A stretch of DNA of 20,015 nt, from positions 1 to 20,015 of the forward strand of contig CAXPPN010000010.1 of assembly GCA_964219345.1 (NCBI GenBank), read 5' to 3'. This document shows positions 1 to 9,279 of the stretch, one piece after another. Source of the stretch: UBA3537 sp964219345 (GTDB lineage Bacteria > Bacteroidota > Bacteroidia > Flavobacteriales > Flavobacteriaceae). Position numbers and translations under genes: made by a program. A model generated the notes under the pieces. The model searched no databases. It worked only from the letters and a program-made list of their open reading frames with translations, and was not told the origin of the DNA. How positions within the stretch are numbered: position 1 is the stretch's first letter; the number at the start of each line of letters is the position of its first letter.

Positions 1-318
1 TCTTACAAAAGAGCGTCAGGAGAGGATAAATTGTACCAATCAACCAAGGAACGTTGGCGAATGGATAAAGACAGATTAGATGGAATTAAATATGTTTTAA
101 GTGAATATAAAGGACTAATTGTAGAGGTTTTTGAAGTTAAAAAATGGTATCCTATCAAGCGTCAATACAATCCTGGGGCAAAAAAAGCAGGACAATCCTA
201 TACGGGCTATGGATTTGACGGCAATGTGGCTCCTCACACAATCAGAAATTTATATCTAAACAAGTCTATTGCTCACAAGAAAAATGGATCTTCCAACCCA
301 ATTATGTATAATCTTTAA
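1..318 (+). CDS. C-terminal part of an uncharacterised protein (5' end outside window)
   Basis: The reading frame is open from the first base of the window to a TAA at 316-318, so this is the 3' end of a longer gene. A TTG at 31 and an ATG at 61 are in frame but are probably internal. The visible part (about 105 residues) has a Trp near the start (KERWRM), then YVLSEYKGLIVEVFEVKKWY, and ends in GNVAP..IR..YLNKSI.H...GSSNPIMY. I remember a similar tail (VA..IR..Y.GKS..H...G..NPI.Y) in short uncharacterised bacterial proteins, often in accessory or restriction-rich regions, but cannot name the family with confidence. The next gene follows after 12 nt on the same strand, so the two are probably co-transcribed. 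No function is claimed. Confidence 0.7.
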   Translation, partial: SYKRASGEDKLYQSTKERWRMDKDRLDGIKYVLSEYKGLIVEVFEVKKWYPIKRQYNPGAKKAGQSYTGYGFDGNVAPHTIRNLYLNKSIAHKKNGSSNPIMYNL

Positions 319-330
319 AACCAAAATAAA

Positions 331-657
331 ATGAGTATTGATAGTGTAAAACGACAAATTGAAGGCTACAAAAGAGATATCGATCGTGAAAAATCTAGAA
401 TTGCAGATTACAGAGACGATATGGCTAAAATCCGAATTCGAAAAAGTAGAGACGCTGATCATTATTCACGCCGATTAAAATCTGCGTCCTCCACAGCAAA
501 TAAACATAGTATTCGGGCTCAAAAAAAAAGAGACTGGGAGCGATATGCTAGAGAAATTGAGAGAGAAAAAGATAGAATAACTCGAAGTCGTGAAAAAATT
601 AAGGATATTCGCGAAAGGATTAAGCGTTGCCGTGAAAGAATTACAAGATTAAGATAG
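331..657 (+). CDS. Short highly charged coiled-coil protein, function unknown
   Basis: A 108-residue protein made almost wholly of Arg, Lys, Glu, Asp and Ile. Two long helical stretches with heptad-like spacing (about residues 1-40 and 65-108) are separated by a Ser/Ala-rich hinge (KSASSTANKHS, about residues 50-60). There is no signal peptide or membrane segment. The N-terminus (MSIDSVKRQIEGYKRDIDRE) and the repeated ERI.R.RE pattern at the end point to a parallel coiled coil or helical hairpin. The ATG lies 12 nt after the upstream stop and 31 nt before the next gene, so all three may be one transcript. I do not recognise a named family. Similar helical segments can form the N-terminal oligomerisation part of larger sensor proteins, so this could be a stand-alone or trimmed module; that is inference. 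Confidence 0.75.
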   Translation: MSIDSVKRQIEGYKRDIDREKSRIADYRDDMAKIRIRKSRDADHYSRRLKSASSTANKHSIRAQKKRDWERYAREIEREKDRITRSREKIKDIRERIKRCRERITRLR

Positions 658-688
658 TTAATGCATATAAAACATTAAAAAACTTATT

Positions 689-2644
689 GTGAAAGTTCTT
701 TCAAAATCTCGTTTTAAGCTAGGACTTTCATGTCCAAATAAACTGTATTTTTCGGGGGATAGTTCGTACAAAAACAAAGAAGAGGACAACTCTTTTCTAG
801 GGGCTTTGGCTGAAGGTGGATTCCAGGTCGAAGCTTTATCGCGGTTATTGTATTCTGGTGGACATTTCATCGATGCACCTCATGGTGCTTACCAACAAGC
901 TTACGAACAAACTTTAGAGCTCCTAAAACTAGACGAAGTCATTATTTATGAAGCCGCATTTTTATATGATGGTCTTTTTGTCATGACTGATATTTTGATA
1001 AAAAAAGGGAACCGTATAAAACTAATTGAAGTAAAGGCCAAATCATTTGATTCTGCAAAAAGTGACACCTTTATTGGTGCTCAAGGTAATATTCGAAGCA
1101 GTTGGCGTCCCTATTTATTTGATGTTGCATTCCAAACACATGTTGCTAAAAAATGTCTTCCAAACCTAGATTTTGTTCCCTTCTTTTTAATGGCCGATAA
1201 ATCTAAAGTTGCAACTATTGATGGTCTAAATCAAAGATTTAGGTTACCAAATAATGGAGATGTTCGACAAGATATTGATGTTAGAATTACAACTGAAGAA
1301 GCCCATAAAACCTCTGTACTTTCAGAAATCAATGTCTCTTCTCTAGTAAATGCTATTATTAATGATGAGTTTAAGTATACTGAAGATTTATTTTTTTCTA
1401 AAGCAGTTTCACTTTTAAAAAAGAGCTATCAAGCTAAAACATACCCTAATTGGCCTACCAACTATAGTCGTTGTAAATCTTGTGAGTTCAAAATTGATGA
1501 TACCACAAAAAGTAAAGGGTTTAAATCTGGATTTGAGTACTGTTTCTCTAAACAATACCAATGGTCTTCACTTGATTTCAAACGCCCAAACATCTTTGAA
1601 ATATGGAATTTTAGGGGTCAGAAGCTTTTGGAACAAAATCGTTTATTTTTTGAAGAGTTGACTCAAGAAGATTTTAAGGTTATTGACGAACCCGATGTCA
1701 TAAGTTCTAGAGAGCGCCGCTGGATTCAGGTTCAAAAAGCTTTAGAGTTTCAATCTGAACCCTATGTGGAGTTGGATGGTCTTAGGAAAGAAATGGAATC
1801 CTGGACATTTCCCTTACACTTCATAGATTTTGAAACTAGCGCAGTTGCCTTACCTTTTAACAAAGGAAGACATCCATACGAACAAGTTGCTTTTCAGTTT
1901 TCTCATCATATTTATCATACCGATGGTACTATTGAGCATTCTTCAGAATATATAAACACAACTGCAGGTGAATTTCCAAATTTCAAATTTATTGAAGCTT
2001 TAAAAAATTCATTAAAAAATGATAATGGAACCATTTTTCGTTTTGCAACTCACGAAAATAGTATTTTAAATGCGATAAAAGATCAACTAGAGTCTAGTAA
2101 TCACCCTAACAAAGCTGATCTGATTGGATTTATTAAAACAATAGCAACCCCACGTAATGATGAATCTGAAGCTTGGGTTGCATCAAGACCCATGGTGGAT
2201 TTAAGAGTTGTGATACTGGACTATTATTATAATCCTCTCACAAAAGGGTCAAATTCCATTAAAGCCGTATTACCTGCAATTTTGAATTCTTGTTCTTTTT
2301 TAAGACAAAAATACACCAGACCCATTTCTGAAATCAACATGACAAGTCTAAATTTTGAGGGCCATCATCGTTGGATTCAATTCGACAATGCAGAGGTCAA
2401 AAATCCATACTCGTTATTACCCCCAATTTTTGTTGAAAATGACCAAGAACAATTGAATCAATTTATTTCTGGTTTAGAAACAATTTCGGATGGAGGAGCT
2501 GCATTAACGGCCTATTCCAAACTTCAATTTACGGATATGTCAATTGAAGAAAGACAAATCATTAAAAAATCATTGCTAAAATACTGTGAATTAGATACCT
2601 TAGCTATGGTTATGATATTTGAGCATTTAAAAACATTTCTATAG
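689..2644 (+). CDS. DUF2779 family protein: RecB/Cas4-like nuclease fused to a DEDDy exonuclease
   Basis: A 651-residue protein that starts at GTG 689; an in-frame stop at 668-670 excludes a longer start and the next Met is at residue 99. The N-terminus (LSKSRFKLGLSCPNKLY) is typical of DUF2779. Residues about 85-150 carry a PD-(D/E)XK-like core: Glu88, Asp101, then Glu114-Val-Lys116. Cys15 together with Cys262, Cys265 and Cys285 has the one-plus-three arrangement of the Fe-S cluster of Cas4/AddB nucleases. The C-terminal part has an RNase H-like exonuclease layout: FIDFET (Asp380, Glu382), a middle THEN motif near 454-457, VDL with Asp504, and YCELD with Tyr632 and Asp636, i.e. Tyr-x3-Asp of the DEDDy class. 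Cytosolic nucleic-acid processing is a good inference; the substrate is unknown. Two genes for envelope proteins follow on the same strand with short gaps. Confidence 0.88.
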   Translation: MKVLSKSRFKLGLSCPNKLYFSGDSSYKNKEEDNSFLGALAEGGFQVEALSRLLYSGGHFIDAPHGAYQQAYEQTLELLKLDEVIIYEAAFLYDGLFVMTDILIKKGNRIKLIEVKAKSFDSAKSDTFIGAQGNIRSSWRPYLFDVAFQTHVAKKCLPNLDFVPFFLMADKSKVATIDGLNQRFRLPNNGDVRQDIDVRITTEEAHKTSVLSEINVSSLVNAIINDEFKYTEDLFFSKAVSLLKKSYQAKTYPNWPTNYSRCKSCEFKIDDTTKSKGFKSGFEYCFSKQYQWSSLDFKRPNIFEIWNFRGQKLLEQNRLFFEELTQEDFKVIDEPDVISSRERRWIQVQKALEFQSEPYVELDGLRKEMESWTFPLHFIDFETSAVALPFNKGRHPYEQVAFQFSHHIYHTDGTIEHSSEYINTTAGEFPNFKFIEALKNSLKNDNGTIFRFATHENSILNAIKDQLESSNHPNKADLIGFIKTIATPRNDESEAWVASRPMVDLRVVILDYYYNPLTKGSNSIKAVLPAILNSCSFLRQKYTRPISEINMTSLNFEGHHRWIQFDNAEVKNPYSLLPPIFVENDQEQLNQFISGLETISDGGAALTAYSKLQFTDMSIEERQIIKKSLLKYCELDTLAMVMIFEHLKTFL

Positions 2645-2680
2645 ATCATATTACCATTTTTTAACCAATTTAGTTTTGTC

Positions 2681-3448
2681 ATGTTGAACCGCACATTCAA
2701 GGTATTCGTCTTATTATTTTTATTCTTATCAAGTTATTTTTCTATCAGTCAAACTATAATTAATACCGAAAATATGATAACTGATCTTGATGACAACTTT
2801 TCATATAATATGAATTTTCAGGGCGATTTAAATTTTGGAAATATTGATTTGATACAGTTTAGTACGGCACAACAACTTTCAAAATCTAATAATCAACATC
2901 TATTTCGTTTGCTTCTAAATTATGACTATATAAAAGAAAGTGGTACTGAAATTTCATCAGATTTTACTGGTCAGTTTCGCTACAATTATAAAATTGGTTT
3001 TAATTCAATTTTTGGGTTTTTACAAGTTCAGAATATTAAGTCCTTAAGAATGAACCATCGTTATATTTCAGGCGGTGGCTATCGCCATAGGATTGTAAAT
3101 GAAGATCTAAATTACTGGGATTTATCTGGTGGATTATTTTTTGAGGATGAATTGTATGACAAAAATTTAAGCTCTCAGCAACAAATTTATAATTGGCGAT
3201 ATAGTCTTAGTTCTTTTTTAAAATATAAATTTTCTGAAGATTTTTTCATAAACCTCTCAATCTACTATCAAATAAACACGTCCAATACAGAAGATTATCG
3301 TCTTTTTATTGAACCTCGTTTTTACTATACACTCAAAAAGTTTGATTTGTTTTTGGACTGGACATATAGATTTCATTCTACGCCTTATATTGACATCAAA
3401 CGTACTGATAATAGCATTAATATTGGGATAGAATTCAAATTATTATAA
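2681..3448 (+). CDS. Outer-membrane beta-barrel protein, DUF481-like
   Basis: A 255-residue protein with a clear Sec signal peptide (basic start MLNRTFK, hydrophobic core to about residue 20, likely cut near SIS-Q). The mature part is a run of short amphipathic strands with alternating aromatic residues: LFRLLLNYDYI, FRYNYKIGFN, SLSSFLKYKF, FFINLSIYYQI, LFIEPRFYYTL, FDLFLDWTYRF. It ends in INIGIEFKLL, a usual last strand of an outer-membrane barrel. The pattern and size match the DUF481 group of small barrels (salt-induced YdiY-like proteins) of unknown function. It lies 36 nt after the nuclease gene and 53 nt before the ion-channel gene. Pairing with the channel in ion or osmotic handling is a guess from position. 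Confidence 0.8.
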   Translation: MLNRTFKVFVLLFLFLSSYFSISQTIINTENMITDLDDNFSYNMNFQGDLNFGNIDLIQFSTAQQLSKSNNQHLFRLLLNYDYIKESGTEISSDFTGQFRYNYKIGFNSIFGFLQVQNIKSLRMNHRYISGGGYRHRIVNEDLNYWDLSGGLFFEDELYDKNLSSQQQIYNWRYSLSSFLKYKFSEDFFINLSIYYQINTSNTEDYRLFIEPRFYYTLKKFDLFLDWTYRFHSTPYIDIKRTDNSINIGIEFKLL

Positions 3449-3501
3449 TTAAATATTGTAAAAGATTTAGATGTCAAATTAAACAACATAACATTAAAAA
3501 A

Positions 3502-5340
3502 ATGAGATCAAACATTAGGTATTATTTTGAGAATTTTATTGCTAGAAAATCGAATTTTGTTTATTTTCTTATGTTGGCCAGTGCTGTATTTGCTGTCCTT
3601 ATGATTATTTTGGAGTATAGTCTTGGACTTATTGAAAAAGATTCATTGTTAAACCTTTGGTGGAACAGACTAGAACGATTACTAGAAATCGAGGATTCTG
3701 GATCTAATAACAAGGGTCGTCTAATCAATTTGCTTTATTGGATTTTTAGTGTTGCTTTTTCAGGAACAATTATTGCATTCCTGGCTGCTAAAGTTTCAAG
3801 TTTTATAGAAGATCTAAAAAAAGGCCATTCAGAAGTTATTGATACAAATCATTATGTAATAATAGGTTGGAATTCTACTATTTTTAATGTATTTCAAGAA
3901 ATTAAAATTGCCAACGAAAATCAATCCAAACCTACAATTTTATGTTTTAATAGTATGGATAATATTGAAATGAATGCTAAGATTAATCTTGAATATCCCA
4001 ATCAAAAAGGGTTAAGGATAATTACTCGATCTGGTGATATTTACAGCTCCCAAGATTTAGCACGAACAAATATGATAAATGCCAAGTCTGTCATTGTATT
4101 AGACGATGTTGTCGTTCCAAATTTTAATATTGAAACAACCATTTTAGCAGCCAAAATTAATTTAAATCAACGTAATATTCCACTTATTGCCCAGATGCAA
4201 AAAGAGGAAAATATTGATTTATTGTCTGAAATTATGGAACACAAAGTATATCCCATTCACATAGATAAAATTATTTCTAATGTCACGGCTCAGGCTATGA
4301 GAAATAAGCATATTTCTAATGTTGTATTGGATTTTTTAGACTATGATGGAGACGAAATTTACTTTTTCCCTTCAAATGATTTGTCTGGCAAAACATTCAA
4401 ACAGGCCGTATTAATGCTTTCCAATATTACTTTGATAGGCATCAAATCTTCTGACGAAAAGGTTATGCTTAATCCAGATAAAGATTATATCATTCTAGAG
4501 GATGATCTTTTGGTTGTTATTTCTGAAGATGATGATGTTGATTTTGATCTCATAACTGATAATGAGACAAACCAACTACTAAATGATCTCAAAATAGCTA
4601 CTGATTTTTCCTCAAAAAAAGAAGAACTATCGATTTTAGTTTTAGGCTGGTCAAAATTAGGCCAATTAATCACAAATAAAACTATACCTTTTTTATCTGA
4701 AGGCTCAAAAATTCATTTTGCCTACAGAGAAGAACTTGTACACCAGCCTCCAAGAAATTTAAGTCAACATAATATTGAATTCGTTTCCACCCCTTTGAGT
4801 CCAGACCTAAAAGCTTCAATTGGCCAAATACTTAGTCAACATCAATTTGATGTTATTTTGATATTGGGCCACGACGATGTTCTCTCTAATGAAGTTGCAG
4901 ATACAAATTCCTTGATGTTAAATCTTTATGTACGGTCAATTTTGGAGAAGCAAACTAATGCAAATTCTACTAGAATTATTCTTCAATTAAGTGATGGTTC
5001 AAAAGAAGAACTTATTCAAGATAATAAGTTTAATGAACTCATTGTTAGCGATACACTATCATCTTTAGTCATAACACAATTGGCCGACAATCCAAAGCTG
5101 TGGTATGTTTTTGAGGAACTATTCAGTGAACAAGGATTAAAAATAAGTGTGTCATCAATATTTGATTATCTTGAATACAATCAATCAAATTCATTCAGTG
5201 TCAGGGAATTAATTTTGATGGCTCTTGAAAAAAATCAAACGTTTATTGGATGTATTTTAAATGACGAACTTTTTCTTAACCCACCAAAAAATCAAACTTT
5301 TGAATTCAACGAAACTCTAGCATTGATTTATTTAGCTTGA
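3502..5340 (+). CDS. CASTOR/POLLUX-type ion channel with two RCK-like domains
   Basis: A 612-residue inner-membrane protein. Two membrane helices lie at about residues 17-40 and 76-97. Between them is a pore-like segment, SLLNLWWNRLERLLEIEDSG, then SNNKGRL. Its Trp-rich start and D-x-G filter region align by eye with the CASTOR/POLLUX (SYM8) pore. The second helix leads into SSFIEDLKKGHSEVIDTNHY, also characteristic of the family. Two cytosolic Rossmann-like RCK domains follow: the first begins HYVIIGWN (about 117-124), and the second begins ILVLGWSKLGQLI (about 378-390), with a TrkA-C-like part at about 275-345. Plant relatives are nuclear-envelope cation channels; bacterial ones are little studied. 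K+ or Ca2+ gating is inferred from the family. The gene converges on the threonine dehydrogenase gene, with 150 bp between and no clear terminator. Confidence 0.85.
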   Translation: MRSNIRYYFENFIARKSNFVYFLMLASAVFAVLMIILEYSLGLIEKDSLLNLWWNRLERLLEIEDSGSNNKGRLINLLYWIFSVAFSGTIIAFLAAKVSSFIEDLKKGHSEVIDTNHYVIIGWNSTIFNVFQEIKIANENQSKPTILCFNSMDNIEMNAKINLEYPNQKGLRIITRSGDIYSSQDLARTNMINAKSVIVLDDVVVPNFNIETTILAAKINLNQRNIPLIAQMQKEENIDLLSEIMEHKVYPIHIDKIISNVTAQAMRNKHISNVVLDFLDYDGDEIYFFPSNDLSGKTFKQAVLMLSNITLIGIKSSDEKVMLNPDKDYIILEDDLLVVISEDDDVDFDLITDNETNQLLNDLKIATDFSSKKEELSILVLGWSKLGQLITNKTIPFLSEGSKIHFAYREELVHQPPRNLSQHNIEFVSTPLSPDLKASIGQILSQHQFDVILILGHDDVLSNEVADTNSLMLNLYVRSILEKQTNANSTRIILQLSDGSKEELIQDNKFNELIVSDTLSSLVITQLADNPKLWYVFEELFSEQGLKISVSSIFDYLEYNQSNSFSVRELILMALEKNQTFIGCILNDELFLNPPKNQTFEFNETLALIYLA

Positions 5341-5490
5341 TTGATGTGATTTATCGTAAATTATTTTAGTAAATTTTCGAAAAAAGATGATCAAAAAATT
5401 GAAAATATAACAACAAAAATTGAAATACTGAAACTTTAGAACGCACCAAGTATCTTATGAATTTCAGGAAGAGACTTGAAAGACTTGAAG

Positions 5491-6447
5491 TCATTCTTTA
5501 TGTCTTTTTAAATGCTCAAACATGTCTTTTACCAAAGCATCCAAATCAAATTTTGGTGTCCAACCCCAATCCTTTTGTGTAGATAAATCATCAATACTAT
5601 TGGGCCAACTATCGGCTATCGCCTGACGAAAATCTGGCCTATATTTTATTTTAAAACTCGGATAATATTTAACAATTGATTCATACAACTCTTTTGGAGT
5701 AAAACTCATTGCCGATAAATTATAAGAAGATCTTATTTTTATATTATCAATTTTTGCATTCATCAATTCTAATATAGCACGAACAGCATCGTCCATATAC
5801 ATCATTGGTAGCGCTGTATCTTCTGATAAAAAACATTCATAAGATTCATTTGCTATTGCCTTATAAAAAATATCAACCGCATAATCTGTTGTACCACCCC
5901 CTGGCATAGACTGCCAACTAATCAGTCCAGGGAAACGCAAACTACGAACATCTACATTATATTTTTTGTGATAATAATCGCACCAACGTTCACCTGCAAG
6001 TTTTGATATACCATACACTGTAGAAGGTTCCATAATTGTATGTTGTGGAACATTTATTTTTGGGGATGATGGCCCAAATACCGCAATACTTGAAGGCCAA
6101 AACACCTGTTTTATATGTCCTGATTTTGCTAAATTCAAAACATGAAACAAAGAAGTCATATTTAAGTCCCATGCTTTTTGTGGTCGTTTTTCAGCATTAG
6201 CACTAAGCATTGCTGCCATCAAATAAACAGTGTCTATATTATGTCTTTTGACAATTGAAAAAATTTGATCATAATCGGTGGCATCAATCGGCTCAAAAGG
6301 GCCTTGTGCAAGTAATTCTTGACTCGGTTTTTTAATATCACTTGCCACAACTGCAGAAGCGCCATGTAGGTGACGTAGCGAAGCTGTAAGAACAGATCCT
6401 ATCTGACCAGAAGCGCCTATGATAAGATGTTTGGATTGATTTTTCAT
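5491..6447 (-). CDS. tdh: L-threonine 3-dehydrogenase, SDR (epimerase-like) type
   Basis: A 318-residue NAD-dependent short-chain dehydrogenase. The N-terminal dinucleotide motif GASGQIG is at residues 11-17, the catalytic Ser is in WPSSIAVFG (about 118-125), and the YGISK motif supplies Tyr145 and Lys149. The segment LRFPGLISW followed by PGGGTTDYA (182-190) is diagnostic of the threonine dehydrogenases of the GalE-like family known from flavobacteria and animals, and separates them from sugar epimerases. The enzyme oxidises L-threonine to 2-amino-3-oxobutanoate, which a CoA-ligase (KBL) normally turns into glycine and acetyl-CoA; no kbl gene is in this window. It is cytosolic. The gene is monocistronic here, convergent with the channel gene and divergent from the lipoprotein gene at 6559. 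Length is normal. Confidence 0.92.
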   Translation of the reverse strand: MKNQSKHLIIGASGQIGSVLTASLRHLHGASAVVASDIKKPSQELLAQGPFEPIDATDYDQIFSIVKRHNIDTVYLMAAMLSANAEKRPQKAWDLNMTSLFHVLNLAKSGHIKQVFWPSSIAVFGPSSPKINVPQHTIMEPSTVYGISKLAGERWCDYYHKKYNVDVRSLRFPGLISWQSMPGGGTTDYAVDIFYKAIANESYECFLSEDTALPMMYMDDAVRAILELMNAKIDNIKIRSSYNLSAMSFTPKELYESIVKYYPSFKIKYRPDFRQAIADSWPNSIDDLSTQKDWGWTPKFDLDALVKDMFEHLKRHKE

Positions 6448-6558
6448 TGTTTGTGTGTTGTTTAAATTTGGGGGTTTGAAACTTCAATAATCTATAAAAA
6501 TCTTAGTAAAATATCTAATTTATTATCATCTTTGTTTGAATCAATTTTTTGAAAATAT

Positions 6559-7092
6559 ATGACTTTAAAACATATCAAATGTAACATTTTTTTTACGATC
6601 GGTTGTTTGTCATTGACTCTCCTCTTGGGGTGTAGATCTGAACAAAATACGGAATCAAAAATTGAAACTACTAGTTCTGAAAAATCTCCTGTAAAAAAAT
6701 TTAACCCAAATACACAAAACAACATTACCTTAGAAATTGATGATGCCGCCTTGGTGGAATTGGATCAATGGACCTCCTTTTTTATTCTTCAAAAAGAAAT
6801 TATAAAACTAGAACAAAATAAATCCAACGGTTTTCAAGAAAACGAAAAAAGAATAGAAACTTATTTCAAAGGCTTAGATCTTAATATTCCTGAAATTTTT
6901 AACACCAATACCATTTGGGCTCGACTAAAAGTTTTAGAAACTGAAATTTACCTTTACAACGAAATTTCTAACACTAATGGAACTCAAGAGCTTATAAAAA
7001 CGACTCGAGAAAATATAATTTCAGCTTATCAAAATCTTGTGCGTCAAATCAATAAGACTCATGAAAAAGCAACACAAGGTATAGACAAATAG
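6559..7092 (+). CDS. Small predicted lipoprotein, function unknown
   Basis: A 177-residue protein with a lipoprotein signal: Lys at residues 4 and 7, a hydrophobic core FFTIGCLSLTLLLG and a lipobox ending at Cys25. A Ser/Thr/Lys-rich linker (about 26-50) leads into a mostly helical domain (about 55-170) with EIIKLEQNK, RLKVLETEIYLYNEI and ISAYQNLVRQIN, which suggests a helical bundle. I do not recognise a family. It is transcribed away from the threonine dehydrogenase gene and sits 113 nt upstream of the M13 peptidase lipoprotein gene on the same strand, so the two may share a transcript or only a location in the envelope. Confidence 0.75.
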   Translation: MTLKHIKCNIFFTIGCLSLTLLLGCRSEQNTESKIETTSSEKSPVKKFNPNTQNNITLEIDDAALVELDQWTSFFILQKEIIKLEQNKSNGFQENEKRIETYFKGLDLNIPEIFNTNTIWARLKVLETEIYLYNEISNTNGTQELIKTTRENIISAYQNLVRQINKTHEKATQGIDK

Positions 7093-7205
7093 CTCAATCT
7101 TTAGCTTAAAAAAAATTGTTTTTGTTAATTTTCTTGTATTTCTGTAACAATTTTTGTTCTTTAACCGTCTTACAATAGTAACTAATCTATAAACAAATAA
7201 ATCTT

Positions 7206-9260
7206 ATGAATTTCAAACAAAAAATCTTTGTAGCGCTAATTGGTTTTTTTGGTGTCATTGCATGCAAAAATGACCCAAAAAGCACAAGTGACAAAGAAAA
7301 AATTCCTGGAATTATTCTAGAAAACATGGACACTAGCGTTGATCCTAAAGACAATTTTTACGACTATGTTAATGGTAACTGGGTAAAAACAAATACGATT
7401 CCAGACGATGAAACACGCTGGGGTGGTTTTGGTGTTTTAAGAAAATCAACTCGAAAAGATGTTTTAGACATCATTACTACTTCCAAAGAACTGGGGACTT
7501 ACGCCGATGGTACCGATCAGAAAAAAGCACTCCTTGTATTCGAATCTGAACTTGATACAATAGCTAGAGACCAGGCAGGAATTACTCCAATTCAACCGCT
7601 TTTGAAGGCCATAAATGGAATACAAAACCTTTCTGATTTACAAACTGTATATGCCTCCACTATTGGTGTTTCTGCACCTTTTGCAGGAATTGGCGCCAAT
7701 GCAGATTTAAATGATAGCAGCACCAATACAGCCTGGGTTTACCCTGGAGGACTAGGACTTCAACGTGACTACTATGTCGATCAAGATGATAAAACCAAAG
7801 AAATCAGACAACAGTATGTAGCACATGTTGCCCGCATGTTTGAGTTTATCAACTACTCTAAAGAAGATGCACAAGCAGCAGCCGAAAAAGTGTTGACTTT
7901 GGAAACACAATTGGCAACACCACGTTTGGATAAAGTACAAAGCAGAGACATTAGAAACTTCAATAATCCAAAAAGTGTTCAAGAACTCAATGCAATGACT
8001 CCTGCTATTGATTGGAATAAATTCATGAAAGACCTAGGTGTTTCACAAATACCTGAGCAAGTTTTGGTCATGCAACCAAAATATATGGCAGAACTTAATA
8101 CTTTCCTTTCTTCAACGCCTATAGAGGATTTAAAAACATTAATGACATGGAGTACTCTCGACAATGCAGCGGATTATTTAACCACAGAAATTGAAGAAGC
8201 TAATTGGGATTTTTATAGCAAAACACTTCGTGGTGCTAAAGTTCAACGCGATGCTCAAGAACGTGCTCTAGGAACAGTCAATGGAACTGTTGGAGAGGCT
8301 ATTGGAAAACTATATGTTGAAGCAAAATTCCCACCAGAAGCCAAAGCAAAAGCCGAAAAAATGATTGCCAATGTCATTAAAGCCTTCCAATTGCGTATTG
8401 AAAAATTGGATTGGATGAGTGAAGAAACAAAGGCAAAAGCTATCGAAAAACTCGATAAATTTACCGTAAAAATTGCTTATCCAGACGAGTGGGAAGATTA
8501 TTCAGAACTCAATGTGAAAGAAGGCAACAGTTTTGCAGAAAATATGCTAGCAGTTTCTGAATGGGGTCTAAAAAAGAACCTTGCAGAAATTGGACAACCT
8601 GTAGATAAATCAGAATGGGGTATGCCACCACAGACGGTAAACGCTTATTTTAACCCATTAAACAATGAAATAGTGTTTCCAGCAGCTATTTTACAACCAC
8701 CGTTCTACAACTACACGGCTGATGAAGCTGTAAATTATGGAGGTATTGGCGCTGTTATTGGGCACGAAATTTCGCATGCTTTTGACGATTCAGGGGCGCG
8801 TTTTGATGGGGATGGAAATGTCAATAATTGGTGGACTGAAGATGACCTCAAAGAATTTGAAAAACGTGGTAATGCATTAGCCGATCAATACAGTAAAATT
8901 GAAGTATTGGATGGTGTGTTTATCAATGGTAAATTTACGCTTGGCGAAAATATAGGAGACCTTGGTGGTGTGCTCGGTGCATATGATGGATTACAACTTT
9001 TCTTTGAAGAAAATGGACATCCCGAACCTATCGATGGATTTACTGCAGAGCAACGCTTCTTTATGTCATGGGCAACCGTTTGGCGTACACTCACAAGAGA
9101 AGATGCACTACGCACACAAATTAAAACGGACCCACATTCCCCTGGAATTTATAGAGCAACTCAACCTCTCAAAAATATCGATGCTTTTTATGAAGCCTTT
9201 GATATTAAAGAAGGAGATGGCATGTATCTTGCTCCAGAGGATCGTGTTCGAATTTGGTAA
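7206..9260 (+). CDS. pepO: M13 family zinc metallopeptidase lipoprotein (neprilysin/PepO-like)
   Basis: A 684-residue endopeptidase of the neprilysin family. The N-terminus MNFKQKIFVALIGFFGVIAC is a lipoprotein signal with the modified Cys at residue 20, so the enzyme should be anchored in the envelope. The substrate-binding stretch NAYFNPLNNEIVFPAAILQP precedes the zinc site HEISH (His520, Glu521, His524). The third ligand is in ENIGD (Glu581), with the supporting Asp585; GHEISHAFDDSGARFD is the usual family context. The protein ends in VRIW, as is typical for M13. Length matches the family. It likely cleaves short peptides outside the inner membrane. Transcription ends at the two-way terminator at 9280-9312. 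The symbol is by family; the exact orthologue is not certain. Confidence 0.95.
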   Translation: MNFKQKIFVALIGFFGVIACKNDPKSTSDKEKIPGIILENMDTSVDPKDNFYDYVNGNWVKTNTIPDDETRWGGFGVLRKSTRKDVLDIITTSKELGTYADGTDQKKALLVFESELDTIARDQAGITPIQPLLKAINGIQNLSDLQTVYASTIGVSAPFAGIGANADLNDSSTNTAWVYPGGLGLQRDYYVDQDDKTKEIRQQYVAHVARMFEFINYSKEDAQAAAEKVLTLETQLATPRLDKVQSRDIRNFNNPKSVQELNAMTPAIDWNKFMKDLGVSQIPEQVLVMQPKYMAELNTFLSSTPIEDLKTLMTWSTLDNAADYLTTEIEEANWDFYSKTLRGAKVQRDAQERALGTVNGTVGEAIGKLYVEAKFPPEAKAKAEKMIANVIKAFQLRIEKLDWMSEETKAKAIEKLDKFTVKIAYPDEWEDYSELNVKEGNSFAENMLAVSEWGLKKNLAEIGQPVDKSEWGMPPQTVNAYFNPLNNEIVFPAAILQPPFYNYTADEAVNYGGIGAVIGHEISHAFDDSGARFDGDGNVNNWWTEDDLKEFEKRGNALADQYSKIEVLDGVFINGKFTLGENIGDLGGVLGAYDGLQLFFEENGHPEPIDGFTAEQRFFMSWATVWRTLTREDALRTQIKTDPHSPGIYRATQPLKNIDAFYEAFDIKEGDGMYLAPEDRVRIW

Positions 9261-9279
9261 TCAAATTATATTTAAACAT

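Noticed and set aside
1803..1860. DUF2779 gene as a Cas4 or CRISPR-linked nuclease
   Set aside because: The cysteine set and PD-(D/E)XK core resemble Cas4, but there are no repeats or cas genes nearby and the DEDDy part is foreign to Cas4.
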